Origin: Veillonella rogosae JCM 15642
GTDB taxonomy: Bacteria; Bacillota; Negativicutes; Veillonellales; Veillonellaceae
DNA: 64,000 bases
Assembly (NCBI RefSeq): GCF_002959775.1
Contig: NZ_PPCX01000006.1
Location: forward strand, 1-64,000
Reading direction: 5' to 3'
The notes beneath the pieces were generated by a model. It searched no databases and was not told the origin of the DNA. It saw only the letters and a list, made by a program, of their open reading frames with translations. The position numbers and the translations under genes are program-made. Shown here one piece after another: positions 18,933 to 28,090 of the stretch (position 1 is the first letter of the stretch; the number at the start of each line of letters is the position of its first letter).

Positions 18933-20480
18933 ATGAAACGTATTGCATTTATAGATTTAGGTTCTAACTCTGTTCGATTTGTCATTTATGAGATTTCAAA
19001 AACAGGTAGCTATAGACTGATATATCAAGAAAAAAATAGTGTGCGCCTCAGTGAAAATATGTGGGGCACACAGAAACTAACAAATGAGGCAATGGAACGT
19101 TCCTTGCGTTCTTTGAAAGCCTTTGTTCATATGGCGGAAGCTATGGATGTTGATACGATTAAAGCTGTTGCTACGGCTGCCGTACGCCTTGCTAAAAATG
19201 GCGATATATTTATAAAGACTGTAAAAGAACAAACAGGCCTAGATTTAGAATGCATTGCAGGTGAAGAAGAGGCTCGATTAGGCTTTCTTGGTGTCATCAA
19301 TACCATTGGACTCAAAGACTTTATTATCTTTGACTTAGGTGGGGCAAGTACGGAGGTAACCCTAGTACGAGATCGTCATATTGCAGAGGTTATAAGTTTG
19401 CCAATTGGTGCACTTACCTTGACAGGCACGTATCAAAAGGGGGAGGAGTATACCCCTAAAGAGCTTGAAAAAATGACCAAAGCAGTGAGGAAAGTAATTA
19501 AAGAACATACTTGGCTTCGCAATGTAAAATTACCACTCCTTGGCATTGGTGGTACAGCACGTAATATAGCTAAAATGGATCAACGAAAGTTATCGTATCC
19601 TATTACAAAACTCCATAACTATGAAATACCATATCATCGATTCCACGAAATTTTCGAAGATGTAAAAGGTAAATCTTTAGAGGAGCGTAAAAAGATAAGT
19701 GGCTTGTCTTCAGATCGTGCAGATATCATTATCGCAGGCCTTACCATTGTGGAAGAATTATTTAACTACGTAAATACTAAAACTCTCGTTGTTGGTGGTT
19801 GTGGTTTACGTGAAGGTTTATTCTATGACTACTATGGAACACATTATTTAGGTGGAAATCCTATTATCGATGATATATTAGTTCATTCTGCTGAAAATGT
19901 ACTGTTAGGCATGACTAAACATGAGCTAGTACACGCCAAATATATTACTGGTTTAGCTACAACCTTATTTGATGAATTAGAGTCACTTCATAAAGCAGAT
20001 AAGAACGCAAGAAGATGCTTAATTACGGCTGGCCTACTTCATGATATAGGTAAACGGGTTAATTACTATAGCCACGCACGTCATGGTTGTTACATGCTCG
20101 TAAATAGTAATTTATATGGCATTTCTCACGTAGAACAAGCTTTTAGTGCTTTCTTAGTTATGAACTCCCATGGATTGACACCTAAAGAGTATAAAAACTT
20201 CTTATATGGTAAATTATTAGATCAAGATCAACGCTCATTAGGTCAAAAATTATCTATTATCTTAGCCTTGGCTGAGGCTCTCGATGAAAGTCATGAACAA
20301 TTTATTCGACGATTAGAGATAGCTATTAAATATACTAGTGTGGCCTTAAAGGTACACTATTTAGAAGGCCACGATGTGAGCGTTACGAAAGCGGCTGTTG
20401 AAAAATTAGCAAAATCTTTCAAAAAAGAATTCAAAAAAGAGTTAGAAATAGAGTGGATGGAGGCTCGTAAGGAGGCATAA
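18933..20480 (+). CDS. ppx: Ppx/GppA phosphatase with HD domain (exopolyphosphatase)
   Basis: A 515-residue protein. The N-terminal 300 residues are an actin-like Ppx/GppA domain with both phosphate loops intact (FIDLGSNSVRFVIYEI and IFDLGGASTEVTLV) and the LGIGGTARN segment. The C-terminal part holds an HD domain (GLLHDIGKRVNYYSHARHG). The enzyme is expected to remove terminal phosphates from polyphosphate and/or hydrolyse pppGpp in the cytoplasm. It starts a three-gene operon with a degenerate paralogue and ppk1 (1-bp and 11-bp overlaps). Which substrate is preferred cannot be read from sequence. Confidence 0.9.
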   Translation: MKRIAFIDLGSNSVRFVIYEISKTGSYRLIYQEKNSVRLSENMWGTQKLTNEAMERSLRSLKAFVHMAEAMDVDTIKAVATAAVRLAKNGDIFIKTVKEQTGLDLECIAGEEEARLGFLGVINTIGLKDFIIFDLGGASTEVTLVRDRHIAEVISLPIGALTLTGTYQKGEEYTPKELEKMTKAVRKVIKEHTWLRNVKLPLLGIGGTARNIAKMDQRKLSYPITKLHNYEIPYHRFHEIFEDVKGKSLEERKKISGLSSDRADIIIAGLTIVEELFNYVNTKTLVVGGCGLREGLFYDYYGTHYLGGNPIIDDILVHSAENVLLGMTKHELVHAKYITGLATTLFDELESLHKADKNARRCLITAGLLHDIGKRVNYYSHARHGCYMLVNSNLYGISHVEQAFSAFLVMNSHGLTPKEYKNFLYGKLLDQDQRSLGQKLSIILALAEALDESHEQFIRRLEIAIKYTSVALKVHYLEGHDVSVTKAAVEKLAKSFKKEFKKELEIEWMEARKEA

Positions 20481-22045
20481 TGGCATTACCAAAAGCATTA
20501 CGATATGCAGTATTACATGTGGGCTCCAGTAGTATGAGCATTACTATTGTAGAATATAGGGACATCGATGATGTACGTATTATCGATCATGCGGCGCGAG
20601 AAGTAACCTTTGGAGAGGAATTATTTCAAACGTCTCGCTTAAGCTTTAAAACGATAGAAGAAATCTGTCATATTTTAAAAGGTTACAAGCAATTAATGGC
20701 AGATTATGGTGTAACTCGTTCTAGATTATATGGGACAACCGTAATTCGTGAGGCTGCTAATCGTCGTAGTATTCTAGATCAAATCTACATCCAAACAGGT
20801 ATGCGTGTTGACGTTATCGACATGCCAAAAGAGGTATATTACAAATATGCCCTGTTATACTATAAGATGACGAATCAGTATCGATTGACAGATCCTACCA
20901 AGGCGACATTATTCCTTGATATTACATCTGGTGGTGTAGGTTTAACAGTATGGCGTGGTGAAAGTTTATTATTCCAACGCAATATGCATAGTGGTTCCTT
21001 GCGCGTTATGGAATCTTTTAACCGTAACCAACGTTCTTCTACGTCGTTTCCTATGGCGATTACCGAATACTTGCATCGCATGATTGGCCCATTGCGTGAG
21101 GAACTTCAAACTTTCAATATTAATAGTGTCATTTTATCTGGTGATGAAGCTCAATATATGGCACGTCTCATGGGGGATGAAAGTAATAAGGACGATATTA
21201 TTACTATTGAACCTGAACGATTTAAAGGCCTCATTAACTCCTTTGATGGTGTAACGGCTACCAAGTTGATAAACCGCTATAAATTGCCTGAGTATAAGGC
21301 TAATATTTTGATGCCTACCATGATTTTGTTTAATGAAATCATAACTGCTATAGAGCCAAAATCGTTAATTTTTAGTAGTTTTTCTTTCTCTCAAGGGATT
21401 AGTTGGTTCTACGGAGTTGAAGCGGAAAATAACCCATTTATGTATCAACTGCGAGAGCAAAACGCTCAATTAGCTCGCGCTGTTGCAGAGAGATATCATA
21501 CCGATAGCATTCACGATGCTGAGGTAGAACGATTTAGTTCATTATTCTGTAAAACATTACGGCATAAAGGTTTACCAGAGCGGTGGGGCTATTTATGTCG
21601 TATAGCCGCTATCCTTTGCTCTGTAGGTAAATTTGTAAATTTGCGGAATCATGGGGAGCATGCCTATCATATCGTGATGGGTACAGATATTTTTGGACTT
21701 TCAGAAGAAGAAAAACAAGTAGTGGCCAATGTTGTATATTATCACTACAAAGGCACACCATCTGATGACGATGCTTACTTTAATGCACTAACTGAATTGC
21801 AAAAGATTCAAGTGACAAAGTTAGTAGCTGTCATTCGCGTAGCTTGTGCCCTTGATGCGGGCAGTAATCAAAAGATTTCAGATGTTACCTTAGAGGAGCG
21901 GGATAATGTATTATATGTATTCTGCCGGACTAATGAAGATATCTCTTTAGAATGGTGGACATTTATAGGTGACTCTGAATATTTTACAGAAGTCTTTGGT
22001 ATGGAAATAAAGTTAGTAAGAGGAGGTGACCGCCATGTTCAGTAA
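20480..22045 (+). CDS. Degenerate Ppx/GppA-like protein, probable non-catalytic paralogue
   Basis: A 521-residue protein with the overall Ppx/GppA-HD layout of its upstream neighbour but altered active-site motifs. The first phosphate loop reads LHVGSSSMSITIV (His for the usual Asp, Ser for Asn). The second reads LFLDITSGGVGLTVW, lacking the DLGGxSTE acid. The HD site reads AAILCSVGKFVNLRNHGEH, with the His-Asp pair lost. It starts in the TAATG shared with ppx and overlaps ppk1 by 11 bp, so synthesis of all three is coupled. It may regulate or pair with the active Ppx or with Ppk; that is inference. Frame and length are intact, so it is not a pseudogene. Confidence 0.82.
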   Translation: MALPKALRYAVLHVGSSSMSITIVEYRDIDDVRIIDHAAREVTFGEELFQTSRLSFKTIEEICHILKGYKQLMADYGVTRSRLYGTTVIREAANRRSILDQIYIQTGMRVDVIDMPKEVYYKYALLYYKMTNQYRLTDPTKATLFLDITSGGVGLTVWRGESLLFQRNMHSGSLRVMESFNRNQRSSTSFPMAITEYLHRMIGPLREELQTFNINSVILSGDEAQYMARLMGDESNKDDIITIEPERFKGLINSFDGVTATKLINRYKLPEYKANILMPTMILFNEIITAIEPKSLIFSSFSFSQGISWFYGVEAENNPFMYQLREQNAQLARAVAERYHTDSIHDAEVERFSSLFCKTLRHKGLPERWGYLCRIAAILCSVGKFVNLRNHGEHAYHIVMGTDIFGLSEEEKQVVANVVYYHYKGTPSDDDAYFNALTELQKIQVTKLVAVIRVACALDAGSNQKISDVTLEERDNVLYVFCRTNEDISLEWWTFIGDSEYFTEVFGMEIKLVRGGDRHVQ

Positions 22046-24152
22046 TGCAAAATACTATTTTAACCGTGAACTATCTTGGTTAAAGTTTAATCAGCGTGTA
22101 CTATTAGAATCGATAGATAGCAATACGCCTTTATTAGAACGGTTACGCTTTATTGCTATCGCTAGCTCAAATTTAGACGAGTTCTTTATGATTCGAGTGG
22201 CTGGTCTACGACATCAAGTGGTGAATGGCATCATTAAATATGATGCTGCGCATATGGATGCAAAGGCACAATTAAAGGCCATTGATGAGTCTGTACAACG
22301 ACTCGTTTCTATGCAAAGTACATATTTAAACAATGTGCTCACTGAACTTGAAAACCACGGTTTCTTCTTTACTAAACCGGATCAGCTCGATGTAAAATCA
22401 AAAGTTTGGTTACGTCATTACTTTGAGGAACATATCTATCCTGTTGTAACGCCATTAGCCGTTGACTCTGGACATCCGTTTCCGTTTTTAACAAATCATA
22501 CTATCAATGCTATTGTGCGTATCTTTCAAATACTACCGGATGGAACAAAGGATTATAAGATTGCTATCTTGCCTATTCCATCTGTACTAGATCGTATTAT
22601 TGAAATCCCAAGTAGAGGTAATAAAGAACATCGGTTTGTTTACTTAGAGGATGTTATTACCTACTATGCAAACCAATTCTTCCAAGGTTACGGCATTGAA
22701 GATTATATGGTATTCCGTATCACTCGTGATGCGGACTTAGAAATCGATGAAGAAGAGGCAACGGATTTACTATCGGAGGTAGAGGAATCCTTGCGTCGTC
22801 GTCGTCGTGGTGATGCGGTGCGCTTAGAAGTATGTGGGGATGTGAAAGACCACTTGCTTGACTTTGTCCTTACAAGTGTTGAGCTTGAACAAAAGGATGT
22901 ATATCGTATTGATGGTCACTTGGACTGTCGTATGTACTTTGATTTTTGCAACTATCCTGGATTAGATGAACTGCGGTACGAGCCTTTTGACTCCAAGATT
23001 CCTAGTGAATTAGTTGATCATGAAGGTGAAAGTCTGTTCTCTATAATTGGTAAACAAGATCTTTTTGTTCATCATCCTTTTGAATCTTTTACTGTAGTTG
23101 AACAGTTTATTGCTCAAGCTGCAGTTGATCCTGATGTGCTTGCCATTAAACAAACCTTGTATCGCGTAAGTGGTGATTCTCCAATTATTGCATCCTTAAT
23201 TAAGGCTGCAGATAATGGAAAACAAGTTACCGTTCTTATGGAGGTTAAGGCTCGTTTTGATGAAGAAAATAACATTCAAATGGCCCGTCGCCTTGAAAAA
23301 GCCGGCTGTCATGTAATTTATGGGTTGAAAGGTCTTAAAACACACTCTAAAATCACTATGGTGGTCCGTAGAGAAAATGATGGCATAAGGCGTTATGTTC
23401 ATCTTGCTACAGGTAACTATAATGGCAAAACTGCTCGTGTCTATACGGACTGTGGTATATTTACGTGTAATGATGAATATGGTGACGATGCATCTCGCTT
23501 CTTCAATTTGATTTCTGGCTATTCTGATCCACCAATTTGGAATAAATTTATCGTAGCGCCCTTAAATTTACGGGAAAAAATTATAGAATTGATTGATCGT
23601 GAAATTGAATTGGCTAAAAAAGGGGAGGATGCTTATATCATCGCTAAGATGAACTCCTTACTTGATAAAAACGTTATTGCCAAGCTATATGAAGCGTCTA
23701 CTGCAGGTGTTCGTATCGAGCTCATCGTTCGTGGTATTTGTACACTTCGTCCTGGTATTGCCGGTGTAAGTGATAATATTACGGTTCGCTCCATAGTAGG
23801 TCGTTTCTTAGAACATCATCGTTTATTTTATTTCCGTAATGGTGGTAATGAAAGTCTGTATTTATCTAGCGCAGACTGGATGCCTCGTAATTTAAATGAA
23901 CGTGTAGAGCTCATGGTTCCGATTGAAGATAAGCGTCATAAAGAACGTGTGAAGGGCATATTGGATCTTTATTTGGAAGATACCTTAAAAGCTCATATTA
24001 TGAGAGCTGATGGTTCCTATCGCAAGATTAATGATCGAGAGTATCCAATTTCTGCTCAAGAAGAGCTTATGAAAGCAGCTATTGAGAATGAACGTAAGGA
24101 GTCGATGACCGTCATCGAACGTCTACAACCAATGCTGAAAATGAATAAGTAA
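22035..24152 (+). CDS. ppk1: Polyphosphate kinase 1
   Basis: A 705-residue enzyme that reversibly makes polyphosphate from ATP. It has the N-terminal Ppk helical domain (YYFNRELSWLKFNQRVL, SSNLDEFFMIRVAGL). Two phospholipase-D-like C-terminal domains follow, with the phosphohistidine region GLKTHSKITMVVRR, HLATGNYNGKTARVYTD, and FLEHHRLFYF. The ATG at 22035 follows AGAGGAGGTGACC; a GTG nine bases upstream would leave no spacing from the ribosome site. It is the last gene of the ppx operon and has its own terminator. Confidence 0.95.
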   Translation: MFSNAKYYFNRELSWLKFNQRVLLESIDSNTPLLERLRFIAIASSNLDEFFMIRVAGLRHQVVNGIIKYDAAHMDAKAQLKAIDESVQRLVSMQSTYLNNVLTELENHGFFFTKPDQLDVKSKVWLRHYFEEHIYPVVTPLAVDSGHPFPFLTNHTINAIVRIFQILPDGTKDYKIAILPIPSVLDRIIEIPSRGNKEHRFVYLEDVITYYANQFFQGYGIEDYMVFRITRDADLEIDEEEATDLLSEVEESLRRRRRGDAVRLEVCGDVKDHLLDFVLTSVELEQKDVYRIDGHLDCRMYFDFCNYPGLDELRYEPFDSKIPSELVDHEGESLFSIIGKQDLFVHHPFESFTVVEQFIAQAAVDPDVLAIKQTLYRVSGDSPIIASLIKAADNGKQVTVLMEVKARFDEENNIQMARRLEKAGCHVIYGLKGLKTHSKITMVVRRENDGIRRYVHLATGNYNGKTARVYTDCGIFTCNDEYGDDASRFFNLISGYSDPPIWNKFIVAPLNLREKIIELIDREIELAKKGEDAYIIAKMNSLLDKNVIAKLYEASTAGVRIELIVRGICTLRPGIAGVSDNITVRSIVGRFLEHHRLFYFRNGGNESLYLSSADWMPRNLNERVELMVPIEDKRHKERVKGILDLYLEDTLKAHIMRADGSYRKINDREYPISAQEELMKAAIENERKESMTVIERLQPMLKMNK

Positions 24153-24205
24153 TGAAATTTGACTTATAGATGGTATTATGAATTTTAATACAACTATGTA
24201 GTACG

Positions 24206-24235
24206 AAAAAAGCCTGTTTATACAGGCTTTTTTCT
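24206..24235 (+). terminator. Intrinsic terminator after ppk1
   Basis: Perfect 12-bp stem AAAAAAGCCTGT / ACAGGCTTTTTT with a 4-base loop. Confidence 0.92.
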
Positions 24236-24578
24236 ATGTATATCTATTTGAAAATGAGATAAAAATGAAGTTTTAGAAAATGTTGAAAATCTTGGTAACA
24301 ATTTAAAAACACATAAAAATACAATTTTGGTAATAAAAAAACTGTGTATACTATATATGGTATGAGTGTCGTATATATGTACACAATTCGGAATATATTG
24401 TATGGTACTTAAAAATATCGATATGTTCGCATGTAGTGGACTTTTTGTGTAAAACCCCAAAAAATATAATATGAAAATTCAGTAATTATATATGTTTAAG
24501 CTCTATTGTTAACCTAATGCGTTTGACAGGTTATATCTATCTGTAGTAGAATAATACCATTACAGGAGGGATTACAAC
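24236..24578 (+). other. Long AT-rich leader region upstream of the yabE-like gene
   Basis: No gene is seen in this stretch. It contains AT-rich runs and, near its end, the promoter listed separately. I looked for a riboswitch fold, such as the c-di-AMP class that often precedes wall-hydrolase genes, and found no recognisable core. Confidence 0.5.
24523..24552 (+). promoter_or_regulatory. Promoter of the yabE-like gene
   Basis: A perfect -35 box TTGACA (24523-24528) is separated by 18 bp from TAGAAT (24547-24552). The ribosome site AGGAGGG and the start codon follow within 30 bp. Confidence 0.7.
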
Positions 24579-25556
24579 ATGAGAATTCATAAGACACACA
24601 AACGATATATTTCGTCTGTTGTTGCCGGATTGATTGTAACAGCTGTAACTATGACAGGTTTTTCTTATAATGATAAAACCGTTACCGTTATGGTAGATGG
24701 TGCAGCACACACTGTTAGAACGCATTTAAATTCTAATGAAGGCATCGTACGCGACGCTGGGGTTAAATTAAATCCAAATGATAAAGTTATTTCCAGCTCT
24801 ACATCAGTTCAAAATGGTACAACACTAACTGTTGTTCGCGCTATTCCAGTTTATGTAACTGTGAATGGTAGAACAAGAGCTGTTTTCACTACAGAAACAA
24901 CGGCTCAAGGCGTTGCTAATGAGCTCGGCTTTAAAACACCTAACTATGTAGTTGTAGGTGATGCAAATGGTTCTGTATTAAGTGGTACACATATTACAAT
25001 TGCTCAAGTAACAAGTCGTTCTTTATCTACAGTAGATCAAGAAGTTGCTATTGAGGTTATCCGTCAAAAAGATGATACAATGGCTAAAGGCGAAGAAGAG
25101 GTTGTTCAAGTTGGTCAACCTGGGTTAGAACGAGTACAACGTGAAACATTATATAGCAATGGTACAGTTATTAAAACAAATGACGTATCTAAAGTAACAC
25201 AACGCGCAATGGTTCCTACCATTATTAAAGAAGGTACCCGTGAAGTGACTACTTCTCGTAATGTAGCGGGTCGTGCATCTCGGGCTATCGTAATGGAAGC
25301 ATCTGCTTACCTAGCAGGCGATGGAGATGGTTTGGGTATTACGGCTACAGGTGTTCCTGCAGTTCGTGGTATTGCTGCTGTTGACCCTGATGTTATTCCA
25401 TTAGGTACACGCTTGTTTATTCCAGGCTACGGTGAAGCTATTGCAGCTGATACAGGTGGTGCTATTATAGGCAATAAAATTGACCTTGTAATGGACTCCT
25501 ACGGCGAGGCTATGGAATTTGGGCGTCAAGACGTAACAGTGTACGTTTTAGACTAA
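24579..25556 (+). CDS. yabE: YabE-like secreted protein: DUF348, G5 and 3D domains
   Basis: A 325-residue wall-associated protein. Residues about 14-32 form an N-terminal hydrophobic anchor or signal. Two ubiquitin-like DUF348 units follow (VTVMVDGAAHTVRTHL and VYVTVNGRTRAVFTTET). A G5 domain lies around 155-220, and a C-terminal 3D domain carries AAVDPDVIPLGTRLFI, AADTGGAI and IDLVMDS. B. subtilis YabE is an Rpf/resuscitation-factor-like presumed wall hydrolase, encoded between yabD (tatD) and rnmV. Here the same anchor genes flank it at a distance, with the polyphosphate operon and the msr/MetE-like genes interposed. Enzymatic activity is inferred from the 3D fold. Confidence 0.9.
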   Translation: MRIHKTHKRYISSVVAGLIVTAVTMTGFSYNDKTVTVMVDGAAHTVRTHLNSNEGIVRDAGVKLNPNDKVISSSTSVQNGTTLTVVRAIPVYVTVNGRTRAVFTTETTAQGVANELGFKTPNYVVVGDANGSVLSGTHITIAQVTSRSLSTVDQEVAIEVIRQKDDTMAKGEEEVVQVGQPGLERVQRETLYSNGTVIKTNDVSKVTQRAMVPTIIKEGTREVTTSRNVAGRASRAIVMEASAYLAGDGDGLGITATGVPAVRGIAAVDPDVIPLGTRLFIPGYGEAIAADTGGAIIGNKIDLVMDSYGEAMEFGRQDVTVYVLD

Positions 25557-25568
25557 ATAAAACGATTT

Positions 25569-25600
25569 GAGGATATATCAATAGATATATCCTCTTTTTT
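25569..25600 (+). terminator. Intrinsic terminator after the yabE-like gene
   Basis: Perfect 11-bp stem GAGGATATATC / GATATATCCTC with AATA loop and six T residues. Confidence 0.92.
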
Positions 25601-25675
25601 ATTGGCGATCATATTTTATTTATAGCTATATTATATAACTATTTTATACATTCTGAATGTTACGAAAAAAATGCT

Positions 25676-25703
25676 AAAAAAACGACTTACATTTGTAAGT
25701 CGT
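25676..25703 (-). terminator. Terminator of the msrAB group
   Basis: Stem ACGACTTAC (25682-25690) / GTAAGTCGT (25695-25703). A run of A at 25676-25682 forms the U-tract for minus-strand transcripts. Confidence 0.85.
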
Positions 25704-25713
25704 CTTTTGTTAT

Positions 25714-26652
25714 TTAATCTTCGATATACGGTAAAAGATATTCGTATTTTGTACCTTTTAACTCTTCTTTAGGAATAAAGGTTAAGGCAGATCCATTGAT
25801 GCAGTAGCGAAGGGAGCCATTAGGCCCATCTTCGAATACATGGCCTAAGTGAGCATTACCGATGCGGCTTCGCACTTCAATACGATTCATACCATGAGAG
25901 TCGTCTTGATAGTATTTAATAACATCCTTAGCGATTGGCTTTGTAAAGCTTGGCCAACCGCAATGGGAATTAAATTTATGTGATGATACGAAGAGGGGCT
26001 CTCCAGTAGTAATATCTACGTAGAGACCTGCTTTAAATTCATCTGTTAATTCGTGACTAAAAGGAGCATCAGTAGCAGAATTTTGGGTAACTTCATACTC
26101 TTGTGGTGATAGTGCATCTAAAGATTCTTTAGATGGTTTATTATACGCATTATCATCGATAAGTGGCTCATCGGATAGGTCTAATGGAATATGACAATAA
26201 CCGTTAGGGTTTTTATCTAAGTAATCTTGATGATACTCCTCCGCAGAGTAGTAGTTCTCTAAAGGTAACACCTCGATAGCAAAGGGTTTGCCTTCAAAGG
26301 CTTGCGCACGAGCTAAGGTGCTTTCAATAATAGATTTATCTGCTGTATCCGTATAGTAAATACCAGTACGGTATTGAATACCTACGTCACCGCCTTGTTT
26401 ATTAACACTAAATGGATCGATAGCACGTAGGAAATATTGAATCAAATGGTCCAAGGAAAGTGTGTCTGCATCGTAGGTCACCTTGAGGGCTTCAACGTGG
26501 CCACTATTGTGACATACATCTTCATAGCTTGGATTTTCAGTAGGGCCATTGGCATAGCCTACTTCAGTCGAAAGGACACCTTCGATTTTTTTGATGTATC
26601 CTTGCAGGCCCCAGAAACAACCGCCTCCTAAATATATAGTATGTTCATTCAT
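25714..26652 (-). CDS. msrAB: Fused peptide methionine sulfoxide reductase MsrA-MsrB
   Basis: A 312-residue fusion that repairs both stereoisomers of oxidised methionine in proteins. MsrA occupies roughly residues 1-155, with catalytic Cys12 in LGGGCFWG. MsrB covers about 180-312 (HELTDEFKAGLYVD, CGWPSFTKPI, HLGHVFEDGP), with catalytic Cys in RYCING. The zinc-binding CxxC pairs of some MsrB proteins are missing, as in many fused forms. No signal peptide is seen, so it should act in the cytoplasm. Its start codon abuts the stop of the upstream MetE-like gene, so the two form one operon joining methionine synthesis and repair. Confidence 0.95.
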   Translation of the reverse strand: MNEHTIYLGGGCFWGLQGYIKKIEGVLSTEVGYANGPTENPSYEDVCHNSGHVEALKVTYDADTLSLDHLIQYFLRAIDPFSVNKQGGDVGIQYRTGIYYTDTADKSIIESTLARAQAFEGKPFAIEVLPLENYYSAEEYHQDYLDKNPNGYCHIPLDLSDEPLIDDNAYNKPSKESLDALSPQEYEVTQNSATDAPFSHELTDEFKAGLYVDITTGEPLFVSSHKFNSHCGWPSFTKPIAKDVIKYYQDDSHGMNRIEVRSRIGNAHLGHVFEDGPNGSLRYCINGSALTFIPKEELKGTKYEYLLPYIED

Positions 26653-27774
26653 TTAATCACCCCATACTTCTTGAGCTATTTCTTTAACTAATGCTAGTTT
26701 AGCCCATTGTTCCTCTTCGGTCAATTGGTTACCAATCTCACAAGACGCAAAGCCGCATTGAGGAGATAAGCAAAGTCTTTCGAGAGGAATATATTGTGTA
26801 GCCTCTTGAATGCGTTTTTTAATAACTTCTTTGTCTTCTAATTCTGGACGTTTAGATGTAATTAGACCTAATACGACCTTCTTGTTAGGAGATACTTCGC
26901 GCAATGGCTCAAAGCCACCGGAACGATCATCGTCAAATTCTAGGTAATAAGCATCTACATTTTCTTTGGCAAATAGAATAGGGGCAATTGGTTCATAACC
27001 GCCGCTAGCAGCCCAAGTAGAGTTGTAATTACCACGACATACATGGGTAGTGAAGGCTAAATCTTGAGGGCGACCTTCTAGGGCCAAATTGTTTAAGCGC
27101 AAATATTTAGCTGTTTCGCCCTCAATGGTTACGCTTTTGTCTTTTTGACGACCTGTCCAGTAAGCGTGGTCACAGCACATACCCCAAGTACAATCATCAA
27201 ACTGGATGTTGCGGCAACCAGCGTCATACAAATCTTTGATAACTTGACGATACGCAGCGGCAATGTCTTGAATGAGTTCTTCTAAATCAGGGTAGAAGGA
27301 GCGTGTGGTAATGCCGTTATCCTCACGGAATAATTCCGCTAAGAATTGAGATGGGGCTGGGATTGTTTGACGTGCCGTAGTATTTTCGTCTTCAAATTGT
27401 TTTACAAATTTGAAATGTTCAACGAATGGGTGGTTTGTCCCCGTAATTTTGCCAGTAAGGGCGAGGGAACCTGGCGCTGTTTCTTGACCGACGAATTTGT
27501 AACCGTGTTCCAGTTCAATTTCTTTTACGCCGTTAAATCCCCACATGAAATCTAGATGCCAATAGGCACGACGAAACTCGCCATCTGTAATAACTGGTAG
27601 GCCAGCAGCCTTTTGTTTTTGAATGAGGTCTGTAATGAGACGATCTTCAACGGCTGTTAATTCTTCTCTAGAAATATTTCCATTATTGAAAGCTTCGCGA
27701 GCTTCTTTTAATTCTTCAGGACGTAGGAAAGAACCTACAATATCAAAGTGGAATGGTGCTAATTGTTTGGACAT
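26653..27774 (-). CDS. MetE C-terminal-like cobalamin-independent methionine synthase family protein (YxjG/YxjH type)
   Basis: A 373-residue TIM-barrel protein related to the C-terminal catalytic half of MetE. It starts FHFDIVGSFLRPEELKEAR and lacks the N-terminal MetE barrel. Zinc-ligand candidates are the His and Cys in TTHVCRGNYN and the Cys in LSPQCGFAS. It also has NIQFDDCTWGM and the GLITSKRPELED segment. Members such as B. subtilis YxjG/YxjH are methionine-related methyltransferases whose methyl donor is not settled. The start ATG is preceded by AAGGAGG. Co-transcribed with msrAB. A LysR-type regulator lies upstream on the same strand and may control it. Confidence 0.85.
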   Translation of the reverse strand: MSKQLAPFHFDIVGSFLRPEELKEAREAFNNGNISREELTAVEDRLITDLIQKQKAAGLPVITDGEFRRAYWHLDFMWGFNGVKEIELEHGYKFVGQETAPGSLALTGKITGTNHPFVEHFKFVKQFEDENTTARQTIPAPSQFLAELFREDNGITTRSFYPDLEELIQDIAAAYRQVIKDLYDAGCRNIQFDDCTWGMCCDHAYWTGRQKDKSVTIEGETAKYLRLNNLALEGRPQDLAFTTHVCRGNYNSTWAASGGYEPIAPILFAKENVDAYYLEFDDDRSGGFEPLREVSPNKKVVLGLITSKRPELEDKEVIKKRIQEATQYIPLERLCLSPQCGFASCEIGNQLTEEEQWAKLALVKEIAQEVWGD

Positions 27775-27825
27775 AATAGTAATCCTCCTTATATAAACGG
27801 TAAAACCGATAATTTCGATAGGTTT

Positions 27826-27854
27826 ATTATAACGAAGTATGAGTATATGTAAAA
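27826..27854 (-). promoter_or_regulatory. Probable promoter of the MetE-like/msrAB operon
   Basis: On the minus strand TATAAT (27826-27831) has a weak -35 TTTTAC (27849-27854) 17 bp upstream. The leader to the start codon is about 45 nt. Several short AT-rich dyads upstream (around 27870-27925) could bind the LysR-type protein. No SAM riboswitch is visible. Confidence 0.4.
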
Positions 27855-27935
27855 ATATCTATATCTTAGAGTTGGGTATAACCTAAAGCTATATAGGCGT
27901 ATAAATTTGTTTATTAAGTTATATCTAGGTATAAA

Positions 27936-28010
27936 AAAGCACTCTCCTGAAATGAGCTGAATCTCAAAATTGTGTCCAATTTTGGGGCAGTTCATAAAAG
28001 AGAGTGCTTT
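27936..28010. repeat. IS3-end-like palindrome inside a bidirectional terminator (copy A)
   Basis: The outer stem is a perfect 11-bp pair, AAAGCACTCTC (27936-27946) and GAGAGTGCTTT (28000-28010), flanked by an A-run on the left. It acts as terminator for the minus-strand lysR gene. In its loop lies a 42-bp imperfect palindrome (27953-27994) centred on CAAAATTG-TGTC-CAATTTTG. Its right end, read inward, is TGAACTGCCCCAAAATTGG. The same core recurs at 57361-57407, again within a terminator loop. Resemblance to IS3-family termini is from memory. Confidence 0.75.
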
Positions 28011-28090
28011 CAATATACTATTTAATACAATTATTTAATTCGCCTAGAGTTATTAAAATGTACAACTCTATTAATACTATAATTTTGTAA

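Noticed and set aside
20480-22045. Pseudogene status for the degenerate Ppx-like gene
   Set aside because: The frame is full length, has good overlaps with both neighbours and keeps the fold pattern; loss of active-site motifs without disruption points to a retained non-catalytic protein.
24506-24537. A BirA-like arrangement, TTGTTAACC-14 bp-GGTTATATC, before the yabE-like gene
   Set aside because: The left half-site is good but the right half matches only about five positions, and no biotin link to a wall protein is known. Most likely chance in AT-rich promoter DNA.
24236-24578. A riboswitch before the yabE-like gene
   Set aside because: The leader is long enough, but no conserved core of a known class could be recognised by eye.
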